A stretch of DNA of 64,000 nt from Oxyruncus cristatus (GCA_013399855.1 VXAY01002115.1:1585630-1649629), one strand, 5' to 3'; counted from the first letter of the stretch, positions 49,101 to 61,400 are shown. Translations and numbers: made by a program. Notes: generated from the letters alone by a model not told the origin.

Positions 49101-50675
49101 TGGAAGGCTTACTTGCTTAACAACTGAGGTTCTCAGAATTCTGGAATTAATGAGGTGCAGTGATCCACAGTCATTACTCAACCATAAACAACGGAAGAAA
49201 TAATGAGATAAGGGAACAGCATTGTGTTTCTGCAACAAAAATGAGCCACAACTCTCCTTATCCCTGCTCTCCTTTAGAAAGAAATGGTCTTGAACAGACA
49301 AAACCAGTGTTTCGTATTTCCCTCTCTTTGTCTTGACACTGATCTCCTGGTTTATTACTCACTTTTGGAACAGAGTTGCATCAATCAATTCTCCCTTTTT
49401 CAATGGGCAAAATTAACTCCTTACTAGACAGCCTGAAAACCAGAATGTATTCACTGAAAATGTAACTCTGGGTCGCCTCAGACTCTTTGTTCTCATTTAA
49501 AATACAGCCAGGGCCCTTCAGCCCAGTCCCCACATGGGCTTTCTGACATGCAAAGCCCAGCTGTTCTCAGGTGCAGAATTCTGGCTCCTTTTGACCTCAG
49601 TGGGAGACCTGCAACTCATCCAGAGGCACATTTGACAAAGTGTTCTTTCCTGAAATGTCTCAGCAAAGGTGCGCTCTGGATCTAATAAATACCCAGTGCA
49701 GGAACAGAATCTCCTCTTTTGGCTGGAATTTGATTTATACAGGTCTCTTTTCTAAAGTAACTGAGCATCTCGTCTGTCTCCATGTACCTGCTGTGCACTG
49801 AGCTGCTGGAGCCCATCATTTGCCCACAATTAAACTCATGCTTTTTCCTAATTGCTGTAAAGGCTGTTCCATTCAACAGATGCCTTTCCACAGTTGCTGG
49901 TAGGTAACTTATTGAAAGTTACCTCATTGCACAAAATTTAACATATTCAAGTTCGTTTGTCCAGATGAATCCAATGACATTTACTTCCCCATTATATCTC
50001 ACCCTTCACATTTACTGCTGCAGGCAGGCAAAGGCATCTCTTTTGTTATGGCTTTGCTGAAGACGTTTGCAATGAAGACACAACAGATCACTTGCCTGAT
50101 CCTTTCCCTGTTCAAGCATTTCTCTCTTTCTGGCTCCCCTTTGCATCTCTTGTTCTTTCTGCTGGTGTGCCATAAACATCCACCGTCTCCCAGTCCATTG
50201 GTGAGACTTGCAGGAACCTCTGACATGGGATCATGAGAGAACTTCTCAGGAAAAAAAAAAAAAAATTATCCAGCCATCCACCTGTGAGTTTCTTGCCTTT
50301 CACGTTTCATCATCAGCCAAACCAGCCACTGTGGGGCAAACCAAGAAGCGCCGTGTGTACAAACTCCTGAGTTACTGGTCCAGAAGGAAAACTAAACCCA
50401 ACCAAACCTTTCTGCAAAAAGTACAACAGTCAGGGCAGTCCACTCCATCAGTTCATATACAACATACACCAAACTATGCAGGTACTCAGAAAGATTAAAT
50501 AGCAAACTAGAAAGTATCTTGCAATTCTGACCTCATAAAACTGGGCCTTGGCATTTAAGTGTGTTCATGCGTGGTTCTAATTTGTTTTCAGAATAAGTAC
50601 TTTAAACTTGGGTATTTATCTAAGTGTTGACTTCTGTATTCAAGATTTCTCTTTTATTTTTTTTTTTTATTTTAG
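46198..50675 (+). other. CDYL2: CDYL2 intron 4
   Basis: 4478 bp between gtgacc (46198) and the T-rich acceptor ending at 50675. The first kilobase (46200-47260) is very AT-rich. 48690-49110 is pyrimidine-rich on the + strand. There is an A-run at 50250-50265. No gene is visible. Confidence 0.9.
48690..49110 (+). repeat. Long pyrimidine-rich tract in intron 4
   Basis: About 420 bp in which C and T strongly dominate the + strand, with repeated ttccctcc, cccttcccctcc and tccccattatctg type runs but no simple repeat unit. It spans open frames only because pyrimidine-rich DNA lacks stop codons. It may be a degraded simple repeat or a polypyrimidine splicing-regulator binding region. Confidence 0.5.
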
Positions 50676-50886
50676 GGATTTTGTAAAAGCTTTTATTCAG
50701 TTTAAGAAGCCAATTGTGGTTGCTATCAACGGCCCTGCCCTTGGGTTAGGAGCTTCTATTTTACCACTCTGTGATATCGTTTGGGCAAGTGAGAAGGCTT
50801 GGTTTCAGACACCATATGCAACAATCCGACTCACTCCAGCTGGCTGCTCATCATACACATTCCCACAAATTCTGGGTGTGGCACTG
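50676..50886 (+). CDS. CDYL2: CDYL2 exon 5: core of the crotonase-like domain
   Basis: This exon encodes about residues 338-407: DFVKAFIQFKKPIVVAINGP, then ALGLGASILPLCDIVWASEK, then the TPYATIRLTPAGCSSYTFPQ segment. It holds the second oxyanion-hole glycines. Aligned by eye to classical enoyl-CoA hydratase, the two catalytic glutamates (rat mitochondrial enzyme Glu144 and Glu164) fall on Ser364 and Tyr384. The classical hydratase residues are therefore absent, as is known for the CDY family. CDYL, the paralogue, has nevertheless been reported to hydrate crotonyl-CoA, so catalytic status should not be inferred from this alone. The acceptor follows a strong T-rich tract (50651-50674, ending tttag). 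The donor is gtaagg at 50887. The length is 211 nt, entering in phase 2 and leaving in phase 0. Confidence 0.97.
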
Positions 50887-51584
50887 GTAAGGTTTTCCAC
50901 CTCGAATTGCTGAAGAACCTTTCATAAATTCCTGTTCTTCTTTCTCTCTTTAAAAAGGGAACCAGAAAACAACTGTTTTAACTGTTGTGAATGGAAATGA
51001 AATCTGTGGAGAGTTCATCTAACCCCTACTGATTTCGTACCACAAAGTGACCTCACAATTCAATACACTACACGTGATGTAGACACGAAAGATTGGACAC
51101 GGGTTGAAAAAGCAAAGATTGTCAACGTCATGGTAGAAAAGTGAAGAAATACATTAGCAGAATAATCTTTCAGAGTGTGCTGTGTTAGGATTGGGCAGTA
51201 ACACAGCCAGATACTGCTCTCTGCTCTCTAAAGATAACCCCTAATGATTCCAGTAAGACTGCTTAGCTGTTACCAGCATAATAAAGCAGACTTTGCCCCA
51301 CAGATAAATATTTCATACTTGGTTCCACGACTTGCAGCACAGTATCACTGACAGCAAATCAGCAATACAGATTTACCATTTCATGCCAGCACATTTCTCT
51401 TAAATGAAACCCATGCTGTGCTCTGGCCACCTGCACACCCCTTAAATAGCTACTGAAACTCCTTCTGAAGTATTTTGCAGCATGGAAAGATAGGGGAGAT
51501 CATTTGTAAATTTGATTGTAAAAATAGCAGGCAAGCACGAAAAAAAGTCGAAGGGAATTATAACCCAATCTTTTGGTTTCCCAG
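50887..51584 (+). other. CDYL2: CDYL2 intron 5
   Basis: 698 bp between gtaagg (50887) and ggtttcccag (51584). No repeats or genes are seen in it. It is the shortest intron of the gene. Confidence 0.92.
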
Positions 51585-51728
51585 GCAAATGAAATGTTGT
51601 TCTGTGGGAGAAAGCTGACAGCACAGGAAGCCTGCAGCAGAGGACTGGTGTCACAAGTGTTCTGGCCAACAACATTTAGCCAAGAAGTGATGCTACGGGT
51701 GAAAGAAATGGCATCCTGCAGTGCAGTG
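51585..51728 (+). CDS. CDYL2: CDYL2 exon 6: C-terminal crotonase-like helices
   Basis: This exon encodes about residues 408-455, beginning ANEMLFCGRKLTAQEACSRG and continuing LVSQVFWPTTFSQEVMLRVK. This is the crotonase-fold region in which hydratase family members close the CoA pocket and form trimer contacts. The Ala-Asn-Glu-Met start follows directly from GVAL at the end of exon 5. The acceptor is ggtttcccag before 51585, and the donor is gtaaga at 51729. The exon is 144 nt and symmetric (phase 0 at both ends), so skipping it would keep the frame. It is separated from exon 5 by the shortest intron in the gene, 698 nt. Confidence 0.97.
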
Positions 51729-53920
51729 GTAAGAAATCCAACTCCTCTGTGATTAAATTCCATTTCACAGAGGTAAGGTGCGCTCCCAAGGCTCACGTGG
51801 TGGGCCCTCAGTTTCCACAACCATACCTGTGAAAGAAGGGCACCATCAAGAAACCTGGACAGGGATCAGGTGGCTCGTAGGGTTTCTCATTTCTCAGGGG
51901 CAGAGGGGCTTTTCCTTTCCCCATGTTTACATTTATTCAGTACGAGTGGAACCTCCTCACCCCAGATTTTGAGAGGGGATTTTAGCACAGGCTTCCTTCA
52001 CAAAGGTGGAGGAGTCTGAAACTGCACAACTGTCCAGGGAAATCTCTGTAGGCCCTGTAAGAGAATAGATTTGCCTTTCCCACTGTCCTGGCCTACCACG
52101 TTTCAGCTGAGTCTGCCTTCTCTTCTGCACCTGCATAGTTCCTGCCTCTGCAGCCCGTCCTCCACAGCTCCCCAGAAGGGTAGGCTAGTGCCAGCTGAGC
52201 TCTGCTGTGAAGGAGAGGTGAGATCCAGACAAGAGGGATTTGAACACAGTCTGCTCACAGTGTACTATAACTTTCCTTTTGTGTACGCAAAAATTGCAAG
52301 AAAATCCTTCCCTATTTTTACTTCCTAGGGGTTTTTTTCCCTTCAGGCAGATACACTACTATTCTGGGCATATCCTTGTTTAAAAAACATGCAGTGAAGA
52401 AAGTGATACTGCCTGCAATAAAACTGCACTAATTAAAGTGCAAATTGGTACAGCTTTTTGTTATATTTCCTATGCCTGAAACCATCTTAACATCCCTCAG
52501 TTTCATTTAAAAGATCTGTTGTAAAAGGAGGTAGAGACACAAGAGATTTTTAATTAAATGAAGGGTAGATTAGATCTCACAGAAGACACTGAGAATGAAA
52601 CTCTGGAAATGTAGCACGATTTGATGATGTTGATATAAAGTGTATTATATGAGTTGGGCAGACCTCTGGGCCTTACTGAGAATTCTTCCTCAGTGAAAAA
52701 AGAAAGCCCAGTGCTAAGTTGTGGACAAAGATAAGAGTTAAACCTGTCAAAGACTAGATTTACTGTCAGATCCTAAATGCGAATCAGGCTGAAGTCACAA
52801 ATACAATTAACAGGATGAGCTCATCCAAGTTCACTGGGGATACTTGTTCACCAACAGACCAAAAAATACACAGGCCCCTTGATTGGCTGTTAACACATTT
52901 ACTGGAGTTAAAGAGAAACACTACTTTGGAATAGCAGTGCTGTAACCTAGAACAGAGAGGAACTGGGCTTACCATGAAGGTTTTGACAGAGCTGAGTGAA
53001 GAGTGTGCATCTCCCTTACCATGAAACACTGTATTAGTTCACATTAGATCTTCTGTCCTCCAAAAATCAATACTGGAGGAATTATTAGTGGTTTTGCTTA
53101 ACTAGCTGAATTGCTGGCGAGATACATACTGGTGGTGTATATTTGAGAACAAATTTTAAAGGAATCAATCCGAATGGGCTTAAAAATGGGTCTGGGAAAA
53201 ATGAGCTGAACCATGGGAGCAACCACGAACCTGCTGCTTGTGCCTTTCAGAACTTGCAGGAATTAATAAGGCTTTGTGATTGGGCTTTCTTTTGCAAAAA
53301 CCTTGGGTGATTTGTTCTGACTACTTGTATCTGACAAGGAAATTTAACTCCAGAACACAGTCAGAGGGTGCTTGTTTTGCTCAACACCATCTTTTATAAA
53401 ACATTTCCCCTTTATAAAAATGTAAGTAGACTTAAAACGGTATTTGCAATAAGGGACCTTTCCTGTTAATTTCTAGTTTGACAAGGAAATAATACATGAG
53501 GGAAAATTGTTAAACGTGATGGACATCCACCTTTGGGTTTCCAACCCATTTAACAAACCCCAAAGGCCACCTTCCAGCAAGCAGCCAGTATATCATGGCT
53601 CACATTTTCATTTCAACAGGAGGGAGTTCAGCTCCTTCTAGTGCTTCATGGCAGACCTTCAATAAACTAAGGTACTTCAGAATCCCTCATTCCTTTAAAA
53701 ACGTTGGCACTAACCCATCACCCTCAGACATCCTCAATTCTTAAAGATGCTGACTGTCAGCAAGGGGAGTTGTGGCTATAAATCAAATCTAATTTCCGTG
53801 CCCAAAGGAGTTACTTAGATGGTAAAGCAGAGTCAGTATTGTAAAAATGCTGGTCAGGCCGTTATCCATAAAAAATTTTTCAGATTCAAAATAAAATACC
53901 GAGTCGTGTTTTGGCTTTAG
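51729..53920 (+). other. CDYL2: CDYL2 intron 6
   Basis: 2192 bp between gtaaga (51729) and ttggctttag (53920). It is unremarkable AT-rich intron, with no repeat or gene that I can support. Confidence 0.92.
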
Positions 53921-54079
53921 GTATTGGAAGAGTCCAAATGCCTCATGAGGAGCTTCCTGAAATCTGGGCTTGAAGATGTGAACGAGAAAGAGTGTCAGAT
54001 GTTAAAACAGCTGTGGAGTTCTTCCAAAGGACTGGATTCATTATTCAGCTACTTGCAGGACAAAATTTATGAAGTCTGA
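53921..54079 (+). CDS. CDYL2: CDYL2 exon 7: C-terminus and stop codon
   Basis: This is the last coding exon. It encodes VLEESKCLMRSFLKSGLEDV, then NEKECQMLKQLWSSSKGLDS and LFSYLQDKIYEV, ending in TGA at 54077-54079 (residues about 456-507). The charged helical tail matches the end of CDYL2. The acceptor is ttggctttag before 53921. The six exons seen here total 499 codons, so the full protein is about 507 residues once the missing 8-residue exon 1 is added. No frameshift or premature stop appears in any exon, so the gene looks functional. Confidence 0.97.
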   Translation, partial: VLEESKCLMRSFLKSGLEDVNEKECQMLKQLWSSSKGLDSLFSYLQDKIYEV

Positions 54080-56153
54080 TGTCTTGGCCTGAGTCAAAGA
54101 GAAAACGCTCCCGTTGTGAACAGAGTCCACCCTGACCGTGTTAGAGGGGCAGAGGCGATGCATCCCTGAGGAATTTGTGACAGTGTATCCCAACCCCTGT
54201 GCTGGTGTCGGTTTCCTTGTGAGCTACAGCTGCTGTAGCGGGTTTGATTTTGTGTAACCAGGGAGGTGTTCAGTGCACATAATCCCTGCACAGGCTGCAT
54301 CTTTCACATTGCTCATCCAGACACAACGATACATTCCATGTGCTCGGAAGCACCACTGGAGCCCAGTGAGGCTCACCCACCTGGAAGGGTTTGTTTTGTC
54401 TGTCCTTCTTAACTTATTCTTGCTGTTGCCACACACCTGGGCTGACACAGAGGGCCCAGTCTAAAATCCGGGTCACCACGATCTCCTGTAGACCCAAACA
54501 CCATATTTTAGAAATATGTTAATTATTTTTTTGAAAAGTTCTAACAGTGTAATGGAAAAAATCTGATAATTTATATGTATAATATGTAAAGTTAGTTTAC
54601 AAAAACTAATAGGTTTTTTTTTTCTTTGATGAATTTATTTAACTTATTTATTTTGTGTTCCTATTTAGCTGTTTATTGATCACAGATCTTATTTTCATAC
54701 TTCCCTTGACTGAATTAATGGCATCACATGAGAATGCAAACACATTTTTAGCAGCAAACTGAGTAGAAAAATAAAGAATATATAGAAACCCCACAGAATG
54801 CTGTGGGCAGTAAATGAAACAGCCACGTGCGTGCTCCTCTATGTGTAAAACTGTACAAAAAAAAATGTATGAAGCAGATTCATTTGCCAGGGTTAAGAGA
54901 AAAAAAAGTGGATTCTGAAACAATGAGTCCTCCTTACATCTCTCTTCACTTTCTGCCTTCTTGAGGAGCACTGAAGGGCTCACCAACAAGATGCTTTATT
55001 TAAGTTTACTGTTCCTGTTATCCGGTGTCAGTAACAGGGTGAGTGGTGCCGTTCCATGGCATTGTACTGTTTTTTCAGGTTTAAACATCCCTTTTGGTCT
55101 GATGTCTAAAAGCAAATCCTTATGAGCCTTAGTCTAGCTGCCTGATTCCTCAGGTGTGAGATAATTTCTGCTCCGGAGGCCTTTGGGTGCGGGCCAGCAG
55201 TTTATACAAGGTGCTAGGCATTGAACTGAGCGGAGGGAGAGGTGCGGTTCTGCTTTCCCCAGCTCTCCACATCTGGCCACCCCCCCACCTGGTACAACTC
55301 CCGGCTTTCCATAAAAGCAGTGCCTGGCAAACGAGGAAAACCCAATCTGCTCTGTTAGAATGTGATCCCAGTACTGTTCAGTGACACCGACTGACTTCTG
55401 AACACTGGATCTCTCTCAGTTCTGTCCTGCTAGGGAGGCAGTTCACGTGGGAAGGACACGAGCCTGCTCTGAGACTTCACCTGCCATTTTACGACGCCCA
55501 AATCAAAACCTCTTGAAGCAGAAGCTTTGCACATTTGTTTGCTTTGTAATTTGTGCACTTGCTCCCCATCATTGAGCTCAGTGACTTTTTATGGTTTAAA
55601 CCTCTGCAAATGAGGCTGCTCAGCTCTCTCCCTCTTGATATTCCCATGAAGAGTTTCAACAAAGCCTTTGTAAAGGTAACGAACAGGTGATTACAGTAAA
55701 TAGGAGCCTTCAACACATTAATGTAATGTTTCTTTTGCCGCAAATAATTAGAAGTGCTGTTTCTATGGCCTAATTGTACCACTGAATTTTACCCTAAAGG
55801 CAGAGGTTCTCCTGGAAATTCTTTCATGAAAAAGACAGAATCTGGTTTCTAATTAGCCTGGTTTTAAATGTTTTTAAATAGAAGCTTATGGAAACAAGCA
55901 GCTTATTTTTAAATGGCTGAAAGAGAACTCTTTCAGGAACTGTTTCAAGTGAGAGATGCTCCACTTGTTTGAAACCAACACTGGCCTTTGTCCATGACCT
56001 GCCAGCGACGCCGCAGGGCGGTTTGGATCCAGGCCACGGGACCCCATGGCAGGTGCCCATGGGAGTCACCTGGAAAAGAGAGGGATCACCCAAGCGAAAA
56101 CCACTCCCCCACACGTGTTTGCACAATCAGGCCTCCAGCTTGTGACTTCAGAA

Positions 56154-56159
56154 AATAAA
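56154..56159 (+). promoter_or_regulatory. CDYL2: Possible proximal poly(A) signal (AATAAA)
   Basis: A canonical hexamer in cagaaaataaagcaatgg, about 2.1 kb after the stop codon. Use of this site would remove the downstream Pumilio-motif cluster. The surrounding 55900-56200 sequence is less AT-rich than the rest of the UTR. It may be a chance match. Confidence 0.3.
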
Positions 56160-56681
56160 GCAATGGAAAGTCCCGCGATTCCTCCATTTCCTTTCGTTCC
56201 TTTCTTCCCGTCCAGAGAGCCATAACTCCCAGTCACGTGTTAGTAAGAGATGAGGAAGTTGATTCCAATCCTGTGCTTAGGTTTTTGTAGATAAATGCAG
56301 CGGGATTGTTCAGCAAGGGGAAGGAACAAGTTCCGAGTGAGATTTGCAAACAGAGGAGGATCTTACGTTGTTCTGTCTTTGAAACTGCACCATTTCATCT
56401 GAATTTTCAGATAGCTGTATCTTAGCATTTTTTATGACAAAGGAATGGTTGAAATACATTTTCTATAATTATTTTTCCATTAAAGCAAGCGCTAACCATA
56501 GTTAACATTTTTAATTATTCATATCTATACAGCTACAATCTAGTTTTCATGGAATCTATTTTCCCTTCCAAAAAAAGAGTAATAACAATGTTGAAAACTT
56601 CTTTTCCAGTATTTAAATATCGGATTCAGAATTTTCTCTTGTGTTTCTGTCCTTACTAGGTATTCAGATATCTAGATGTAC

Positions 56682-56881
56682 TGTACATATTAGTCTGGGT
56701 ACCTTTACTAATATTCACAGTATTTAAGATGAAAAATGCAGTTTGTTGTTTAAGTATGTTATTTTATTCTTGTGTAAATTGTTTTGTACAATCTTTAAAA
56801 ATCTACAGTTTTGCATTTGTAGATATTAAAGGTAAGCAATTTATTTTGTGTTGTCCTGCATGTATATTTTTGCTGTAGATA
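56682..56881 (+). promoter_or_regulatory. CDYL2: Cluster of Pumilio-type motifs in the 3' UTR
   Basis: Three matches to the Pumilio recognition octamer TGTANATA lie within 200 nt: TGTACATA at 56682, TGTAGATA at 56818 and TGTAGATA at 56874. A fourth, TGTAAATA, lies at 58218. Pumilio proteins bind this motif in 3' UTRs and usually repress or destabilise the mRNA. The motifs are seen directly; function is inferred. Confidence 0.4.
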
Positions 56882-56920
56882 AGTGTTGCTTAGTTTACTA
56901 TTTCAGTACATTTCTGTTTA

Positions 56921-56926
56921 AATAAA
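56921..56926 (+). promoter_or_regulatory. CDYL2: Possible proximal poly(A) signal (AATAAA)
   Basis: A canonical hexamer in aaataaataagcttac within the predicted 3' UTR. It lies just downstream of a cluster of Pumilio-type motifs, so its use would keep that cluster and drop the last 1.5 kb. It could equally be a chance hexamer in AT-rich DNA. Confidence 0.3.
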
Positions 56927-57134
56927 TAAGCTTACAAACTTTAATACAGTATATATTTTCAGAATATAAACTTTTATATTTCTGTGGTAGGTTAGGGTAT
57001 GCGTTTTAGGCAATCTTTTTCACTACTATGAACTGTTCTTTTAATCTATAATATAATGGTTTTGTGCCAATAGTTTTTAATTAGAATGAAATGCTCTTTT
57101 AATGTTAGGGATGAACAGACAATTTTGGTTGGGG

Positions 57135-57149
57135 TTTTTTTTTTTTTTT
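57135..57149 (+). repeat. Poly(T) run in the 3' UTR
   Basis: Fifteen consecutive T followed by further T/G-rich sequence (gttttggttttttggg). It could mark a degenerate simple repeat inside the UTR. Confidence 0.7.
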
Positions 57150-58422
57150 GTTTTGGTTTTTTGGGTATTTTTTATTATTTTGCCAGCCTTTACAGTTTTA
57201 AATATAATTTATAAATGTATTGCATTTGTGAATAAGCCTTACCACTAGGTACAAGAAATCTTTAAAGCTGCATAATTGCTTATGTAGCACTAAGGACTTG
57301 CCCAAATAATTGCTGTAAGAAAGTTAGCAAATCAGAGTACAGGGCCTTAAGTTTTTCTTGTGAAAAGGATAATACGGGTTGTTTCTCTTGAACAACGGAG
57401 GTAGATTGTCAGCATGGGCTTTGTTATATATAAACTGTGCATTTGTGCTCCCAACCATGGTAGTTTAATCTCAGGCTTTGTGTGGCTGGGTCTATAAAAG
57501 TCAAATCTGGCTAAAGCCAGCGCTCTTTAGGAGACACTAAAGAAGTTTACATAAGAGACTTATAGACAATCTTATCATAGTACATTTGGGTACTCGGTAT
57601 CCTCGATGTGTTCTCTGTGTCTGCCCAATTAACCGTATGTTTTAAGCCATATTAAATCTCTTTCCTGCTATTTTAAATACTACACTGAAAGTCATTCACT
57701 AGAGCTTGCTTACTCACACATGGGATTTCGATTTTTTTAGCGAATAAAAATGTTTATGCCTTCCATAAAAAACAAAGGACCAAAGAGCTGCATTATTCTG
57801 ACAAAGCATTAGTTCCCTCGCCGGTGAACTGGTTTGACATTTGTACTGAAAAATCAAATAGTCTCTTTCTGCTACAAACAAACACTGCATCCTCATCCAT
57901 GTCAGGTGTAAGGGGGAAAGGTGTATCCACTGACCTATTGGGAAAGGAGTGATGTTCAGCTAGGATGGCATGTCTATTGGTAAGGCTTATTACCAAACCT
58001 CTGAGGTGAAGCGAAGAACCAAAAAATTCACGAGTTATGTCAATGTAAATTTATTTTCAGAACTTGCACAAATAATTAATTGTAGAACTTTGCAAATTAG
58101 GCCCTTAAGTTATTTTGTCAGAATGCCATGGAACAGACTAAAACAGTTTCTAATATTTGTAACAATGAGTACATATTATAATATTATAAGGGTACAGGCA
58201 CCCCTATATCACAGTGTTGTAAATATTTTCTGAAACTGGTACAGTACTGAGGGACTTGTATCTTCTGATATATCAAATATTGACTGTCTAGATCAAATTG
58301 TACACAATTTATTTGTTGATGGTCCTGTAACTAGTGTATGGACACATTTCTGGGTGCCTTAGAAGTTGTATTTTTCATGTGTGTTAATATGCAGTATTTA
58401 TACATTGTGAGAAGCTGCTTTG

Positions 58423-58428
58423 AATAAA
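58423..58428 (+). promoter_or_regulatory. CDYL2: Likely distal poly(A) signal of CDYL2 (AATAAA)
   Basis: The canonical hexamer sits in tgaataaaaacattgaaac. A TG-rich stretch (gaatgtggtaagtggtg, about 58483-58499) lies some 60 nt downstream, as expected of a downstream element. Beyond this point the sequence loses the extreme AT-rich character of the UTR. Confidence 0.6.
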
Positions 58429-58445
58429 AACATTGAAACTTCATG

Positions 58446-61400
58446 TCAGAGCTGTGATTTTCAGTTGTACATAATCAGATTGAATGTGGTAAGTGGTGAC
58501 CATTATGGATGATAACACTATTCATGGGCTATGCCTTTTCCAAGAGAGCATGAACAGTGGGCTTTTTAAAAGACAATTATTTTTCCAAAGGACAAAAACC
58601 AGGGCAGTAAAAGGCACTGCAGTATGAACTCTCTGAAGTCAGTTGTGGTCCATCTCATTTATCATTTCCTGATCAAATCAAAGAAAACCAATAAGTCCAC
58701 GCAGAACTGCCTTATAAATGCACTTCTAGGACACCTTCCCCATTATCACTTCCCCTGTTTGACATGAGCACATCACCTAAAGCACATCTGCCCAGAAACA
58801 GCTGCTGAGGGCAGGATTTTGGCTCCACGGGAGGGAATTTGCTACTGAAGAGAATATTTGCCAGGGAGGCCAAGATTCAGCCCAGAACCAGGGTGAAGGT
58901 GGATCACCCTCTGGTCCCCGTGCATGGAGCCAGATGGGATTCCTGCCATGGGCCTCATGTGTACCAGGGGATCCTTTGGCTGTAGCATCTGGGAATGCTG
59001 TTTCCAGTCACGTATCTCCCATGATTAGAAGGGTAACTGTAAATGACTTCTGCCTGGGGCAGAAAAGGAAGGGAGCCAGTGTTTGCCAAACCAACAAGGT
59101 CTGAGAAAATGACCTACACTTGATTCAAGGGACAACAGTTATGTTCTAGGAATTATATTGGCTGGCTTTAAACTGACAGACACTGTTAGTAAAAACCATG
59201 GTCAGCTATTTAGAGCAGAGGATTGAGCAATTTAGTCTTGCTTCACTATCAACAAATCCAATTATTTATTACGGTGACTCTTGTCAGGAATTAACTTATC
59301 GTGGCTTCCGCTGGCCTGTGAGCAATGTGCACGTGATGAACAGGGTGTGACACCTTTCCTAACCCTTTTAGTGATAACTTTGGGTCTTAACACAGATCGC
59401 CAGCATGTGAGTTTTATTTGAAATCACTCATTTTTAAAAGAAAGCAAAAATTCTTTAAAATTAAAAAGTCCGTCCAAATATTTGGGGGAGGGGGGTCAAG
59501 GTTTTTTTAGTGCCAGTCCTTGTTGCAGTAAATTAACACACAAACATATTACATGGAAGAGAAACCCATTAAGAAGATATAAAGATCTACACATTCAAAC
59601 AAACAAAAGGGCTGTCTAGGAATGGCATGTATAAATTGCAGGCAGGTATTAATCCCACTTAAGATATAAAAAGTAATCAAACAGGTCAAAGCTCCACATA
59701 AACTAAGACATGGCATTGAATCCTGTTGGAACGACAGAAACAATACTGCACGTGGGGAGAACAGGGAGAGGTTCTGAGAGAAATAAAGAGCAAATGAAAG
59801 CCAGTGAGAGAACCAGAAGGGCACCATTTCACAGACTGTGGGAGTTCAAAGTGAATCAGGTGTCAGAAGTTGGGCTGGGGACAGTTTGGTTGCAAAGGGA
59901 AAAGTCAGGGTGAGATTCTGGATGCAACGGCAGCAAGTCACCTCTCCTTGGGGCCTTGTTTTTCATGAAACCCCCTCAGAAGTAAAATTTAATCAAACAT
60001 AATACATCTCTGATGCCTGATTTAACCTCAAAATCAATCTCCAGACACAGCATGGAGACTTTCAGGTTACAAAGAAAGCCGGACTAACAGCCCCCTCCAG
60101 AATTCAAACCATTTGAATTGTTCGAGCACCATTTTGCTTTAATTTTACTCTTTCCTTGGCCTGACAAAATTTGCTCATTATAAATGTATAATAAAAACCA
60201 GAGCTGTTAAAAACTGTTAAATTCCAATTATTAAGCCCATGTGGCTTGACACAATGATTTTCATCTGGGACTGTCTAAAGTTCTATGGGAGAAAGAAGAA
60301 CTTTTCGTTTTGAGAAAAGGAAACAGTTTATAAGTTAAACTGTATCACCGTTCCTTTAGCACTTCCAGTCACTGGTATCACTTGAACAAATCCAATGGCT
60401 CTAAGTCAAAAGCCACCACCACCAGTGGAAATCCTCCTCCTGACTTCACCTGCATCTAGATCAGCCCCAGTGGTTGACAGATACCACAACCAAGTCCTTC
60501 ACAGTAATAGTACAGGGAATATTTGTAGCCCTCTCTTGAAGAGATAATGTGGCTCTGATAAGAAAAACATAATTAGCATTGGAGGAAGGATTCCGTGTCC
60601 TTAGTTCAAAATTTAACAGCAGTGTCAGAAATTTTGTATAAATGTCAGCATTTTCAGTGTTACTGCTGACTCTTGTTAGTAGAAATACTTGCTCCGCTGT
60701 GGTTTAACCTTCCTCAACTCTTCAGTCCCATTTATCATGTATGTAACACAACATCTGTGAAGCTGATTTTATACATTGGTCAGAGACAGAAATAGGTCGG
60801 GGAATAACTGCAAAGAGAAGAGTGGAAACACTCTTTGCAACTTAAAAAAATTAATGTTTGAAATGGGGGCTGTTGAACTGCTGCTGTCTCCTGAGATGGG
60901 AAATAAAAAGCTGCTTGTAATGTTAGAGTTTCTAGAAGGAAACAGGTTTTAAACACTAAGCAGCAATCCTGACTTGTTAGGACTGAGTTAATTACTATCA
61001 TCTAGAAATAAGTTATTCACAGTCATCCAGAAAGCTTTCTGATGCGTCTCTAAATAAGTGGTACAATTTCTATGACTCAAAAAAGATCAGCCATTCCCCA
61101 CTGCTGCCCTTCCAGCCGCCTGGGTATCCCACATGCTGCCCACTAGGCTCTGGGGTAGTCACTGTCTACAAGAGGTTCATTAAAAGGATAAAGGAATTCA
61201 CAGAAAGCTCTTCCCATGGATAATTATTCAAGATCTCCATTATCTTAGCCTCTCACTTGTTTAGTTTGTATGCAGCTGCAGCAAGCTGGTTGTCAGGGAC
61301 TCAGACTCAGGCAAGCAATTCTCTTCAAGTCCAGTTTTTGCCCATTAGGCTCATAATGAGGAACAACTCCAAACTCCTGCCAGCTGCAGTGCCAGGGGAT

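Larger units (their letters stand above)
54080..58445 (+). other. CDYL2: CDYL2 3' untranslated region (predicted)
   Basis: The stretch after the stop codon is strongly AT-rich, lacks recognisable repeats and contains many ATTTA-type runs (for example near 54640). The last good poly(A) signal before a GT-rich region is AATAAA at 58423. A 3' UTR of about 4.4 kb would fit a CDY-family transcript. Internal AATAAA motifs at 54770, 56154 and 56921 could give shorter forms. The exact cleavage site cannot be seen from genomic sequence; about 58440-58450 is an estimate. Confidence 0.6.

Noticed and set aside
48835..49203. 122-codon hydrophobic frame resembling a membrane protein
   Set aside because: The hydrophobic, Ser/Phe/Leu-rich translation comes from the pyrimidine-rich tract, where T- and C-rich codons are forced; it is not evidence of a membrane protein.
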